64,000 nt of DNA from Nocardia speluncae NBRC 108251 (GTDB taxonomy: Bacteria > Actinomycetota > Actinomycetes > Mycobacteriales > Mycobacteriaceae): assembly GCF_001613245.1 (NCBI RefSeq), contig NZ_BDBZ01000013.1, positions 179,292 through 243,291 on the forward strand, given 5' to 3'. Position numbers and translations under genes: made by a program. The notes under the pieces are model-generated. The model was given only the letters and a program-made list of their open reading frames with translations. It did not search any database and was not told the DNA's origin. The number at the start of each line of letters is the position of its first letter. Position 1 is the stretch's first letter. Of the stretch, positions 1-7,612 are shown one piece after another.

Positions 1-98
1 GATGCAACGGCAGGAAATCAGGATCACCACCGAGCGAAGCTCAACGAGCGGAGGTGGAACAACGTCTTAAGAACCGAAGGAAACCACGATGTATCTAG
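1..98 (+). CDS. 3' end of a gene cut by the window edge, possibly an HNH-type phage nuclease
   Basis: Two forward frames are open into the left edge: one stops at 96-98 and one at 100-102. The first ends in a Cys-Asn-Gly-Arg-Lys-Ser stretch followed by a charged tail. That resembles the end of small HNH endonucleases, which commonly sit just upstream of terminase genes. The visible piece is only about 31 codons, so frame and identity are both tentative. A terminase small subunit is not visible between this end and the large subunit and would have to lie further left. Confidence 0.25.
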   Translation, partial: CNGRKSGSPPSEAQRAEVEQRLKNRRKPRCI

Positions 99-152
99 AT
101 GACCAGGGGATATACCCCCCTTTGATCGCTTCGCCCTCCCTCGTCCAGGCTT

Positions 153-180
153 CCTTTCCGTTAGTAAAGGCGGGGTAAAA
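153..180 (+). promoter_or_regulatory. small hairpin containing the terminase ribosome-binding site
   Basis: CCTTT at 153-157 can pair with AAAGG at 166-170, which is the start of the terminase Shine-Dalgarno sequence. The 5-bp stem is weak. A stronger version of the same arrangement stands before the capsid gene, so it is recorded here as possible translational control. Confidence 0.3.
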
Positions 181-1640
181 TGACGAGTAGGGTATCTGGC
201 CGGAAAAAAGCGATTACGGCCGAACCGCTGGTTTTCAAGGGTTATCCACGGGATAGAGCCAAGCGGCGAGAACGATTCATTCGTGAGTACATCATCGTTC
301 CTAAAGGCGTTGGAGCCGGTAAAAAAGTCAAACTTCGGGAGTTTCAGCAGGATATTATCCGTGGTTCATACAGTCCCGGCGTACGAACCTCGCTGGTCTC
401 CATGCCACGAGCCAACGGTAAGACCGCCCTAGCGGCGATGCTGGGTCTCGCAGAGATGTTCGTCGGGGATATGTCCGCTGAGGTTCTTGTCGTGGCCTCG
501 GATCAACGCCAGGCGTCGATTACGTTCAACCTGGCGCGGAGAATGGTCGAGCTGAGCCCTGTTCTCGCTGAGCGTGTACACGTCTACAAAGACAAGCTGT
601 ACTTGCCGGAGAATGACGCGACGCTTATTCCGTTGCCCGCTGATCCAAGCGCCCTACACGGCTGGGACCCGTCGCTAATGATCATCGATGAGCTTCACGT
701 CGTTACCGAAGAGGTTTGGGAGGCGGTTACCTCGGTGACCGGTAAGCGTCCGGAGTCTTTGACCCTTGCTATCTCTACTCCGTCAGATTCTTCGGACTCG
801 ATCATGTGGAAGCTCGTTGAACACGGCCGGTCGGGTACTGACCCTGCATTCTTCCTGAAAGAATTCGGTGCCCCTGAAGGTTGTGCAGTAGATGACCATG
901 AAGCGTGGTTGATCGCTAACCCTGCGATGTCCTGTACACAGCCGTTCTTGTCCGTGGATGGCATGGAGGCTGCTAGGCGTACTCTCCGTGAGCCTGTGTT
1001 CAGGCAGCTGCGACTAGGCCAGTGGGTGACCGGTACTGAGGCATGGTTGCCGTTCGGTGCGTGGGATGCATGCACAGACCATAGGGAAATCGGTAGGTCC
1101 AAAGTTGTCTTGGCGTTCGATGGTTCCGCTTCCGGTGACTCGACAGCGCTTATCGGATGCACTCTGGATGGACACGTATTCGTAGAGGGACTCTGGGAGA
1201 ACCCCGGGGATCAGCAATGGCGGGTACCGCGGGCGGATGTAGATACCGCGGTAGCAATGGCATTCGAGAAATACGACGTAGTAGAACTCGCCGCCGACCC
1301 GTGGGGTTGGCGTACCGAGATCGAATCGTGGGCTAAGCGCCACGGTGAGAAACGGGTTCTCGAATGGAACACCGCTGCCGCTCAGCGTATGGCACCGGCT
1401 ACTGACCGGCTGTACCAAGCCGTAGTTACCGGGAACGTCACCCACGACGGTGACGCAAGGCTCTCCAAGCATCTAGCTCACTGCGTGGCTAAGCGAACAC
1501 CGATGGGTGACTTGGTTTCCAAAGACAAAAAGAATTCACCACGGAAGATAGACGCTGCGGTCGGTGCGATTATCGCGTTCGAGCGTGCTGCTATCCACGC
1601 GGGTAAATCACGTAGGAAAGTAGGCAGCTTTGCCGCATGA
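180..1640 (+). CDS. phage terminase large subunit
   Basis: A 486-residue DNA-packaging motor protein that cuts and translocates phage DNA into proheads. The N-terminal ATPase domain shows a Walker A-like motif SMPRANGKT (about residues 74-82) and a Walker B LMIIDE (about 166-171). The C-terminal half has the acidic pattern of the nuclease domain, with an FDGSASGDS segment and a final IDAAVGAIIAFE. The length is normal for actinobacteriophage terminases. The ATG at 180 follows an AAAGGCGGGG ribosome-binding site. The last codons overlap the portal gene by 11 bases. The gene looks intact. Confidence 0.93.
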   Translation: MTSRVSGRKKAITAEPLVFKGYPRDRAKRRERFIREYIIVPKGVGAGKKVKLREFQQDIIRGSYSPGVRTSLVSMPRANGKTALAAMLGLAEMFVGDMSAEVLVVASDQRQASITFNLARRMVELSPVLAERVHVYKDKLYLPENDATLIPLPADPSALHGWDPSLMIIDELHVVTEEVWEAVTSVTGKRPESLTLAISTPSDSSDSIMWKLVEHGRSGTDPAFFLKEFGAPEGCAVDDHEAWLIANPAMSCTQPFLSVDGMEAARRTLREPVFRQLRLGQWVTGTEAWLPFGAWDACTDHREIGRSKVVLAFDGSASGDSTALIGCTLDGHVFVEGLWENPGDQQWRVPRADVDTAVAMAFEKYDVVELAADPWGWRTEIESWAKRHGEKRVLEWNTAAAQRMAPATDRLYQAVVTGNVTHDGDARLSKHLAHCVAKRTPMGDLVSKDKKNSPRKIDAAVGAIIAFERAAIHAGKSRRKVGSFAA

Positions 1641-2874
1641 CGATTTGATCATAGAAATGGCTCAGCGCCTTGACGCTGGGTCTGCTAATAGGCACCGGTT
1701 GGAGTTGTATTCGGCTGGAGAACAGCCGCTTACGTTCCTTGCTCCCGAGATTCGGGCAGCGCTGAACAACCGGCTGAGCCGGGTAAGCATCGGTGTACCT
1801 CGGATGCTGGTTGATGCTCTGGCAGAGCGTCTGAGGCTCACTGGTTTCGATGACTTGTCGGTCTGGGATCTTTTTCTCCAGAACGATATGGATCAGTTGT
1901 CCGGTGTCGTTCACCGAGAAGCGTTGACGCTGGGAAATTCCTACGTCACGGTCTGGGACAAAATCACCGTAGAGACAGCGCACCAGATGGTGACCATGGA
2001 GGACCCCGGAACCAGGGAGACGGTTGCAGGGTTCAAGCGCTGGGAGACCGATAAGACCACCGAAGGGGTTTTGTACCTTCCGAACACGATCGTTCGTCTC
2101 CGGGCCAATCAGACGGGTGCAACGACCCAAGGGTTCGAGGTTGTTGACGAGCTGGAGAACCCGTTGGGTGTCGTCCCGGTGGTCCGGTTCAAGAATTCGG
2201 ATCGCTTGCTGGGTGAGGGTGTCTCGGCTATGGAGCCGGTGTTGTCGTTGACCGATGCACTGACCAAGCTCACGACGGACATGCTCACGTCGTCCGAGTA
2301 CTCGGCCCGGCCTCGCAGGTGGGCTACCGGTGTAGAGCTTGCCGAGCGTGATGTGTTGGACGACGAAGGTAACCCGACCGGAGAAACCGAAGCGGTTAAC
2401 CCGTTTGGAGAGAACGACCGGATGATGATCAGCGAAGCGGCTGATTCGAAGTTCGGACAACTGCAAGGCGCTGACCTCGCCGCATACCAGAACGCTATCA
2501 ATGTGATTATGCGTCAGATCAGCGCGGTATCAGGGCTTCCGGAACACATGCTCGGCATCGGTGGGGATAACCCGACCTCTGCCGACGCTATGCGATCATC
2601 CGAATCTGCTCTGACTGCCAAAGCTGAGGCCAAACAATCCCAGTTCGGCCGCTCGTGGGAACAGGTGGCACGTCTGGCTATCGCTGCTCGCGATGGTGTC
2701 GACCCTGCGTCGGTGAGCGTGTCGGCACAGTGGGCCGATCCGGCTACCCGGTCGGTAGCTCAGGAAGCAGACGCCGTGGTGAAACTATTCTCCGCTGGTC
2801 TGCTCTCTCAAAGGTTCGCGCTTAAGCGTCTCGGCTATTCCGATGCCGAGGTTCGAGAAATCATCGCCAACTAA
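1630..2874 (+). CDS. phage portal protein
   Basis: A 414-residue portal protein of the SPP1-like type, which forms the dodecameric ring at the capsid vertex through which DNA is packaged. Seen: the characteristic C-terminal stretch with GLPEHMLGIGG, then NPTSADAMRSSE and a long helix rich in Ala, Lys and Gln; the gene lies between terminase and scaffold. The frame opens with TTG at 1630, overlapping terminase by 11 bases, while an in-frame ATG lies at 1657. The terminase stop-overlapping ATG at 1636 is out of frame. The first choice keeps translational coupling. No prohead protease gene follows, unlike in many HK97-type modules. Confidence 0.9.
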   Translation: MPHDDLIIEMAQRLDAGSANRHRLELYSAGEQPLTFLAPEIRAALNNRLSRVSIGVPRMLVDALAERLRLTGFDDLSVWDLFLQNDMDQLSGVVHREALTLGNSYVTVWDKITVETAHQMVTMEDPGTRETVAGFKRWETDKTTEGVLYLPNTIVRLRANQTGATTQGFEVVDELENPLGVVPVVRFKNSDRLLGEGVSAMEPVLSLTDALTKLTTDMLTSSEYSARPRRWATGVELAERDVLDDEGNPTGETEAVNPFGENDRMMISEAADSKFGQLQGADLAAYQNAINVIMRQISAVSGLPEHMLGIGGDNPTSADAMRSSESALTAKAEAKQSQFGRSWEQVARLAIAARDGVDPASVSVSAQWADPATRSVAQEADAVVKLFSAGLLSQRFALKRLGYSDAEVREIIAN

Positions 2875-2892
2875 AAACTAGGAGAAATTCGT

Positions 2893-3309
2893 ATGACCGA
2901 TCAGGTATCGGATACGAACAATATCGAGCTGGACTCGATAGAAGAACCGATTAACGACGAAGGAACAACGGACAATGACGACTCAGACACTTTCCCGCGA
3001 GCTTATGTCGAGAAACTACGTGCTGAGTCTGCTCAGTACCGTGTTAAATCTCAGTCTGCTGATGCTCTTGCTAATCGGCTTCATGTAGAACTCGTGAAAG
3101 CGACCGGTCGTCTCGCTGATCCTTCGGACCTGCCTTTTAATGAGGCTCATATCGATGATCCGGCAACCCTGGAGGCTGCTATTGATGAGCTGATTAAGAA
3201 CAAACCTCACCTTGCTTCCCGGAAACCGCGGGGCGATATCGGCCAGGGTGCAACCACTAAGACGGTTTCCACCGTCGACCTCGCGGCCCTTCTCAGGTCC
3301 CGCGCCTAA
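2893..3309 (+). CDS. probable phage capsid scaffolding protein
   Basis: A 138-residue acidic, helical protein. The first 35 residues are rich in Asp and Glu, followed by a helical segment around YVEKLRAESAQYRVKSQ and a basic tail ending LLRSRA. This composition, and the position directly before the capsid gene, are typical of scaffolding proteins that guide prohead assembly. The ATG at 2893 has a good AGGAGA site. No catalytic motif of a prohead protease is visible, so it is scaffold only. The assignment rests on position and composition. Confidence 0.7.
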   Translation: MTDQVSDTNNIELDSIEEPINDEGTTDNDDSDTFPRAYVEKLRAESAQYRVKSQSADALANRLHVELVKATGRLADPSDLPFNEAHIDDPATLEAAIDELIKNKPHLASRKPRGDIGQGATTKTVSTVDLAALLRSRA

Positions 3310-3404
3310 CAAATCATTCGGTACATCGGGGCCTGGCGCCCCCTTGTGCCGTGGTTAGTCCTGGCGACTACCGAAGTCCTTTATTCACGGGTGGCTTAAC
3401 GCTG

Positions 3405-3426
3405 CCCTTTCATGAAAGGGTCGTAA
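3405..3426 (+). promoter_or_regulatory. perfect palindrome overlapping the capsid ribosome-binding site
   Basis: CCCTTTCATGAAAGGG at 3405-3420 is a perfect 16-base palindrome. Its right half AAAGGG is the Shine-Dalgarno sequence, 5 bases before the capsid ATG at 3426. Folded in RNA it gives a 6-bp stem with a CATG loop that hides the ribosome-binding site. It could tune capsid translation or be a protein-binding site. Confidence 0.5.
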
Positions 3427-4265
3427 TGACCAACTCCACTACTTCTGCCCCTGAACTGATTCAGGAACAGGTTTCCTCGCTGCTGGTTCAGCCGCTGGAG
3501 GCTGCTTCGGTTGTTTTGTCTTCGGGTCCTCAGATCTTCGATTCTTCGGAGCCGCTGCGTATTCCGACCGTGACCGCTGGCGTTGCTGCCGGTTTCGTCG
3601 CTGAGAATGCGCTGATCCCGGACGCTGATGTCGATTTCGGTGAAATTACTTTGATGCCTTCGAACCGTACGAGCATCAAAGCTATGACGAAGTTCAGCAA
3701 TGAGCTTCTGCGACAGAGCACTGTCGGTCTGGACGCTGTCCTTAAGACTCGACTCGTTAGCGATGTGTCCAACGCTCTGGATACCGCTTTGCTGACCGGT
3801 GCGGGTACTTCGAACAGCATCACCGGCCTGATCAATCAGGCGGGCGTGCAGACCGGCGAACTCGATGTTGCCGATCCGGATACTCTGCTGGATGCTCTCG
3901 CTCTGGCTGCCGCTGCTGAAGTTACCCCGAACCGTTGGTTCATCTCGGGTGCTGATTTCTTCGCTCTGCGGAAGCTGAAGGAAGCCACCGGATCTAGCAA
4001 GTACCTGCTTGAAGAGAACGTCCACGCGGGTGCTACTTACTCGCTGTTCGGTATCCCGGTGACCGTTACCAACAAGCTCCCTGCCGGTAAGGCTGTGCTT
4101 GTCGACATGGCACAGGTGGCCGTGGTTCGGGACCTGGCCCCGTCGGTGACTGTGCTCTCCGAGCGGTTCGCCGAGTACGACCAGCAGGCTATCCGGGTGG
4201 TTACCCGGTATGACCTGGGTCTGCTTCATCCCGAAGGCGTTGTTGTCCTGACGGACGTGGCGTAA
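3426..4265 (+). CDS. phage major capsid protein (HK97 fold family)
   Basis: A 279-residue major capsid protein. Typical features: an N-terminal arm, then IPTVTAGVAAGFVAENALIP with a following SNRTSIKAMTKFSNELL segment (the P-domain pattern of HK97-like capsids), and a C-terminal ending in RYDLGLLHPEGVVVLTDVA. The frame is open back to a GTG at 3351, but the ATG at 3426 follows a strong AAAGGG site and gives a conventional N-terminus, so it was chosen. The protein is rather short, in keeping with a small capsid and a separate scaffold. It sits between scaffold and connector genes. Confidence 0.9.
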   Translation: MTNSTTSAPELIQEQVSSLLVQPLEAASVVLSSGPQIFDSSEPLRIPTVTAGVAAGFVAENALIPDADVDFGEITLMPSNRTSIKAMTKFSNELLRQSTVGLDAVLKTRLVSDVSNALDTALLTGAGTSNSITGLINQAGVQTGELDVADPDTLLDALALAAAAEVTPNRWFISGADFFALRKLKEATGSSKYLLEENVHAGATYSLFGIPVTVTNKLPAGKAVLVDMAQVAVVRDLAPSVTVLSERFAEYDQQAIRVVTRYDLGLLHPEGVVVLTDVA

Positions 4266-4267
4266 TC

Positions 4268-4582
4268 ATGGCTGCCGTTACGGGTGAACAAGTAGCGGCA
4301 TTCCTTGGCCAAGCCACCAATACTGAATTGGTGGCTATGGCTTCGGCTCATGCCGTGGTGATTACGTCTATGGTCCGGGCCTACACCCGCGACGGGGGGT
4401 TTACCGCGAATATCCCCAACGCTGAGATTGAAGCGGTTATCGTCACTGCTACGTCTCGTCTGGTGGCTAATCCGGAACAGTTGGATCAAACCGTGGGATC
4501 GGTAGGTGTCCGAGGAGGATTCACCGGTTTTAACCTCGCTGAACTAGCGGTGTTGAACCGGTACAGAAAGCGGGCGGCATGA
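4268..4582 (+). CDS. probable head-to-tail adaptor protein
   Basis: A 104-residue, mainly helical protein beginning with an AAxLG-type helix and ending in a basic NRYRKRAA tail. It starts 2 bases after the capsid stop and overlaps the next gene by 4 bases (ATGA). Size, helical character and position match the gp6/gp15-type adaptors that attach under the portal ring. Family assignment is inferred from synteny in the head module. Confidence 0.65.
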   Translation: MAAVTGEQVAAFLGQATNTELVAMASAHAVVITSMVRAYTRDGGFTANIPNAEIEAVIVTATSRLVANPEQLDQTVGSVGVRGGFTGFNLAELAVLNRYRKRAA

Positions 4583-4938
4583 TCTTTCATGACCGGGTGA
4601 CGGTCGTCTACAAAATAGACGGACCTAAAGACCCGTTCAATAATCCGACGAAGATTGATGTCACGGTTCCGGATGTTCCAGCGGAAGTATTCTCGCTGGA
4701 CTCTGATGTGTCAATATCGAGTGATCTAGCTTCGGTAATCAACCGGTACCGGCTCATCATCCATCCGATGGCAGATATCCCCGCTAAGAATGCAGTAAAC
4801 GAACTGCGGTTCTCGTGGGGTCCGTATCAGGTGACCGGTAATTATTCTGGCCTGATAGCCGATGGTGCTGTAGAACGCCATGTGATCCGTGGTCGTCTGC
4901 ACCATTACGAGGTCATCTGTAAATCAGTAGTCGGCTAG
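4579..4938 (+). CDS. probable head closure (stopper) protein
   Basis: A 119-residue, mostly beta-strand protein with alternating hydrophobic residues and a terminal RGRLHHYEVICKSVVG. It is translationally coupled to the adaptor gene by a 4-base ATGA overlap. Established phage order places a small beta-barrel stopper protein after the adaptor, which fits. This is the last rightward gene. Tail terminator, tube and tape-measure genes do not follow; a hairpin terminator does. Confidence 0.6.
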   Translation: MIFHDRVTVVYKIDGPKDPFNNPTKIDVTVPDVPAEVFSLDSDVSISSDLASVINRYRLIIHPMADIPAKNAVNELRFSWGPYQVTGNYSGLIADGAVERHVIRGRLHHYEVICKSVVG

Positions 4939-4957
4939 CTGTAGCCTGACCGGTGGT

Positions 4958-4982
4958 CGGGGGATGCTACCTACATCCCCCG
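4958..4982. terminator. bidirectional hairpin terminator between head operon and integrase operon
   Basis: A perfect 9-bp inverted repeat, CGGGGGATG (4958-4966) and CATCCCCCG (4974-4982), with a 7-base loop. It lies in the 55-base gap between two convergent stop codons (4938 and 4994), so it can end transcription from both sides. Confidence 0.8.
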
Positions 4983-4993
4983 GCCCCAGGCAG

Positions 4994-5227
4994 TCAGTTA
5001 GACATCAGTCGCCACACCGTCAGGACACGAGCGCGTCCCGTGGCGCTGAGGTATCGGTGTTCCAGTTCTTTGGTGGCAGGTCCACCAAAATGCTTGTGTG
5101 CGGCGGCTATATGCGCCGAACCGTAGCCGTAGCGTTCCTCGGTGAGGATGGACAGCGCCCCGTCTGCTTCCAGGTCGACCAGTGCCGGGAGGGTATCGCC
5201 GGAGAAGCTAGGCAGGGTGACAGTCAT
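4994..5227 (-). CDS. unknown small protein, last gene of the integrase operon
   Basis: A 77-residue soluble protein of unknown function. I chose the ATG at 5227 because it overlaps the stop of the preceding gene as TGATG, the usual sign of coupled translation. The longer reading from 5302 would overlap that gene by 76 bases. The sequence has a charged, mixed alpha/beta character with no Cys and no membrane segment. Its place after integrase and another small gene suggests an element-specific accessory role, but nothing in it identifies one. Confidence 0.6.
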   Translation of the reverse strand: MTVTLPSFSGDTLPALVDLEADGALSILTEERYGYGSAHIAAAHKHFGGPATKELEHRYLSATGRARVLTVWRLMSN

Positions 5228-5577
5228 CAGAACAAACCCTTCTGAACCGCCGGGATAACCGGCTTCCAAATATTCGTGTGTACGCTGAGTTCGTCGTCCC
5301 ACTCGTGAATCAGAAGCTCAAAAAATCCACAGTTCTCCAGCGCAATCATTGCGGTTACTATCTCGTCCGGCTCACCGATATTCTCGAGTGCCCCATCTTC
5401 AGGAACCCCAAGGGTTACACTCGCGTACTCCGGAGTCTCAGACCACGAGAACGGCAAAGTTTCCTGACTCGCCTCCTGCATGCCTCGGGCGATATACGCG
5501 GAGAGTGCGGATTCTGTATCGAAGAAATCCGGGTGAGTGTAGATGTCGAACAGCCAGCGATCCCAGTCGAATCCCAT
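5227..5577 (-). CDS. unknown acidic protein encoded directly after integrase
   Basis: A 116-residue acidic protein rich in aromatic residues near the N-terminus (GFDWDRWLFDIYTHPDFFD). Its ATG begins one base past the integrase stop, and its stop overlaps the next start, so the three genes form one tightly packed operon. The pI is clearly low from the Asp and Glu content. I do not recognise the family. Small acidic proteins next to phage integrases may be recombination directionality factors, anti-repressors or anti-defence proteins. None of these can be chosen from sequence alone. Confidence 0.65.
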   Translation of the reverse strand: MGFDWDRWLFDIYTHPDFFDTESALSAYIARGMQEASQETLPFSWSETPEYASVTLGVPEDGALENIGEPDEIVTAMIALENCGFFELLIHEWDDELSVHTNIWKPVIPAVQKGLF

Positions 5578-5578
5578 T

Positions 5579-7081
5579 TTAGTTTCCTATTCCGAGTGAT
5601 TTACGAATCTCTTCTGCTCGGACCTCTCGCCGCTTGTTATGCTCTTCGGTTGATCCGATGTGCAAACGTTCGAGTAGATCCACGGGGATAATTACATTGG
5701 CGTACCAGGCACCGGATGCGCCTTTCTGGCCCTCTATCTTTACGTCTACGGTGATACCGGCGTCCGTCAAGGTTTTCCTACGCTCGGACCAATCAGCAGC
5801 GCGGAACACTTGCCCCCACGTTTTCCCGGTCGGGATGTATTCCCAGTGAGCCTCGGTTACGGGAAGTTCTTCAAGTGTGGCAATCTTGGAGTCCAGCGCG
5901 GTTATTTGTTTGATCAGAGTATCCCGCGCACCGCGGGATTTGATCCCCTCCATGACCGCAGACAGCTCGGCTACAGCCTCACGAGCGGAGTTGAGTTCTT
6001 CGGTGTGGTTGCTAGCGGACACCCAACGGCGTTCTTCAAGCTCGTATTCGCCAAGCTCATCGATAAACATTTCTTCTAGGAGGTCCTCTATTTGCTTCGC
6101 TGGAATCTGTTTATGGTCCGGGTGGTTCTTGGTGCACCGGTAGTACCGGTAGTTCTTCCCCTCTTTGTTGTGGTCCATATGCGTAAAGTTACCGCCGCAG
6201 GTGGCACACTTCGCTACACCGAGTAGCGGTGACGCGCTCCGGGTCCGTTTAGTGTTCGGGTTACGCCGTCGTTCTCTGGCGGCTTGCAGCCGGTTCCATT
6301 CATCCAGGGTTATCAACGGCTCCGCGAGCATCGCGGGTTCTCCCTGATCGTCCCGAACGACTTCACCCTTGTACGTCGCGTAGCCCAGCAGTGTTTTGGA
6401 TTCGGTGATCTGCCACAGCGTCATAGATTCCCACCGGGATTTCTTCCCGGTCGCAGTGGGTACCTTGTCCTCGGTCAAGTCGTGAGCTACTTCGGATACG
6501 GATTTACCCGAGATGATTTCGTTTACGATCCGTCGAACGATTTTCGAGTGTTCCGGATGAGCTTTCAGTTTCCATCCGACGTCGGCCCGGTATTTCTGGA
6601 ACCCGTAGGGGACTGCTCCACCGGGGAACCTGCCGAGCTTCAACAGTTTCGCCCGAGAGGCGGAGGATCGTTCCGCTATGGCCTCTAGTTCACCTTCGGC
6701 GACACCGGCTATGACGTTGGCGACCAAGCGGCCTATCCAGTTGCTCAGGTCGATCTGATCCGAGATGCACACCAACGCCTTGTTGTGGTCCAAGCACCAG
6801 CCGAACAACTTGTTCAGCGGGATCACTCGGCGCCCGAACCGGTCGAGCTTCCACCCAACCAACAAGTCGTACTTGTCTGAACCTGTGTCGGTGAGCCAGG
6901 GCCCTAGGCCCTTGGTATCAAACGGGTCGACGGACCCGGATACGTCCCGGTCTACAGCCCAGCCGACCACGACATGCCCGTGCATGTCAGCCCACTGCTG
7001 TATCAGTTCTTCTTGTCGTTCCAGCGAGGTTGATTCCTCGGTTGCCCTGGAGATACGGAGTCTTCCTACTACTCTTGCCAT
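5579..7081 (-). CDS. large serine recombinase (integrase)
   Basis: A 500-residue site-specific recombinase of the large serine family. The N-terminal resolvase domain has the RISR segment with the likely nucleophile Ser11, then SLERQ (about 19-23) and KLDRFGRR (about 78-85), which carries the conserved arginines. It is followed by the recombinase domain (FPGGAVPYGF), a zinc ribbon starting CATCGG with a later YYRC, and a helical C-terminal region with a coiled-coil-like stretch. Such enzymes integrate phage DNA at attP/attB without accessory factors and need a directionality factor to excise. The gene appears complete. Its attachment site is expected just upstream, between 7082 and 7296. Confidence 0.93.
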   Translation of the reverse strand: MARVVGRLRISRATEESTSLERQEELIQQWADMHGHVVVGWAVDRDVSGSVDPFDTKGLGPWLTDTGSDKYDLLVGWKLDRFGRRVIPLNKLFGWCLDHNKALVCISDQIDLSNWIGRLVANVIAGVAEGELEAIAERSSASRAKLLKLGRFPGGAVPYGFQKYRADVGWKLKAHPEHSKIVRRIVNEIISGKSVSEVAHDLTEDKVPTATGKKSRWESMTLWQITESKTLLGYATYKGEVVRDDQGEPAMLAEPLITLDEWNRLQAARERRRNPNTKRTRSASPLLGVAKCATCGGNFTHMDHNKEGKNYRYYRCTKNHPDHKQIPAKQIEDLLEEMFIDELGEYELEERRWVSASNHTEELNSAREAVAELSAVMEGIKSRGARDTLIKQITALDSKIATLEELPVTEAHWEYIPTGKTWGQVFRAADWSERRKTLTDAGITVDVKIEGQKGASGAWYANVIIPVDLLERLHIGSTEEHNKRREVRAEEIRKSLGIGN

Positions 7082-7296
7082 GGGTTCAACCTACGGCATA
7101 GATGACACCCGATCGATGAGCTTCATGCTGCTTCCACACCCTTCCCAACGAATCCGACGACAACCCTGCGCGTGCCGTAACACTACCCCTTGGGGGTCGA
7201 ATCACCGAGCGGCACCAGAACTTGTGTTTTCAGCGTCGAATGCGCTAGAAGAGCGGGAACTTCGGCGCACTGGCAACCGCAGGCGCCGAGCCTACT
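7082..7296. other. region expected to contain the right attachment site
   Basis: About 215 bases lie between the integrase start and the first host-like gene. The phage/host junction must be here, and serine integrase sites usually lie next to the integrase gene. I could not define the core because the other end of the element is outside the window. No tRNA is visible. Confidence 0.5.
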
Positions 7297-7518
7297 TCAG
7301 TCGTCGCCGGGTGGTTTGTGCCGGCCGCTCGATCCGTCGTCGCCCGACGACGACGGCGACATGGCCAGGCCGAACGCCAGACCGAAACCGATTCCGAGCC
7401 CCACCCCGAGGGCGAGATTGCCGAGGACTGCGAGGCCGAGCGGGATCCCGATCGCCAGTCCGATGACGATCCCGATACTCAACCGGTAACCGAGTGAGCG
7501 ATCACCACCGGCGCCCAT
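7297..7518 (-). CDS. small glycine-rich membrane protein
   Basis: A 73-residue protein with one long hydrophobic stretch of alternating Gly, Leu, Ile and Ala (about residues 10-53). It probably forms two membrane helices joined by short turns. A hydrophilic tail rich in Ser, Gly and Asp follows. GC-rich codons match the host rather than the element, so it marks the chromosome side of the junction. Function is unknown. Glycine-zipper-like repeats make a small membrane oligomer possible, but this is inference. Confidence 0.5.
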   Translation of the reverse strand: MGAGGDRSLGYRLSIGIVIGLAIGIPLGLAVLGNLALGVGLGIGFGLAFGLAMSPSSSGDDGSSGRHKPPGDD

Positions 7519-7612
7519 ACTTCGACGGTACCGGCATCCGGTGCTCTCACCTGCGATTTCATTGTTCCGGGATGGTCTCGGGGAGGTCGCGAACAGGTGT
7601 TCGGCGCCGGGA

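Larger units (their letters stand above)
1..7296. mobile_element. right part of an integrated phage-like element (head genes plus serine integrase)
   Basis: Seen: phage head genes run rightward (terminase, portal, scaffold, capsid, two connector-type genes) and meet a leftward serine-integrase operon at 4.94-4.99 kb. The DNA is visibly less GC-rich than the rest, with many gct, ggt and gtt codons. The element continues past the left edge. Its right boundary must lie between the integrase start at 7081 and the first host-like gene ending at 7297. No tail, lysis, replication or repressor gene is present in this part. Established: large serine integrases mediate site-specific integration in actinobacterial phages and satellites. 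Inference: a head-only satellite (capsid-forming PICI type) or a decayed prophage. The hidden left part could change this view. Confidence 0.85.

Noticed and set aside
7190..7215. tRNA-like GGGGGTCGAATCACC near the integrase
   Set aside because: No cloverleaf can be completed around it; the TPsiC-like piece is isolated.
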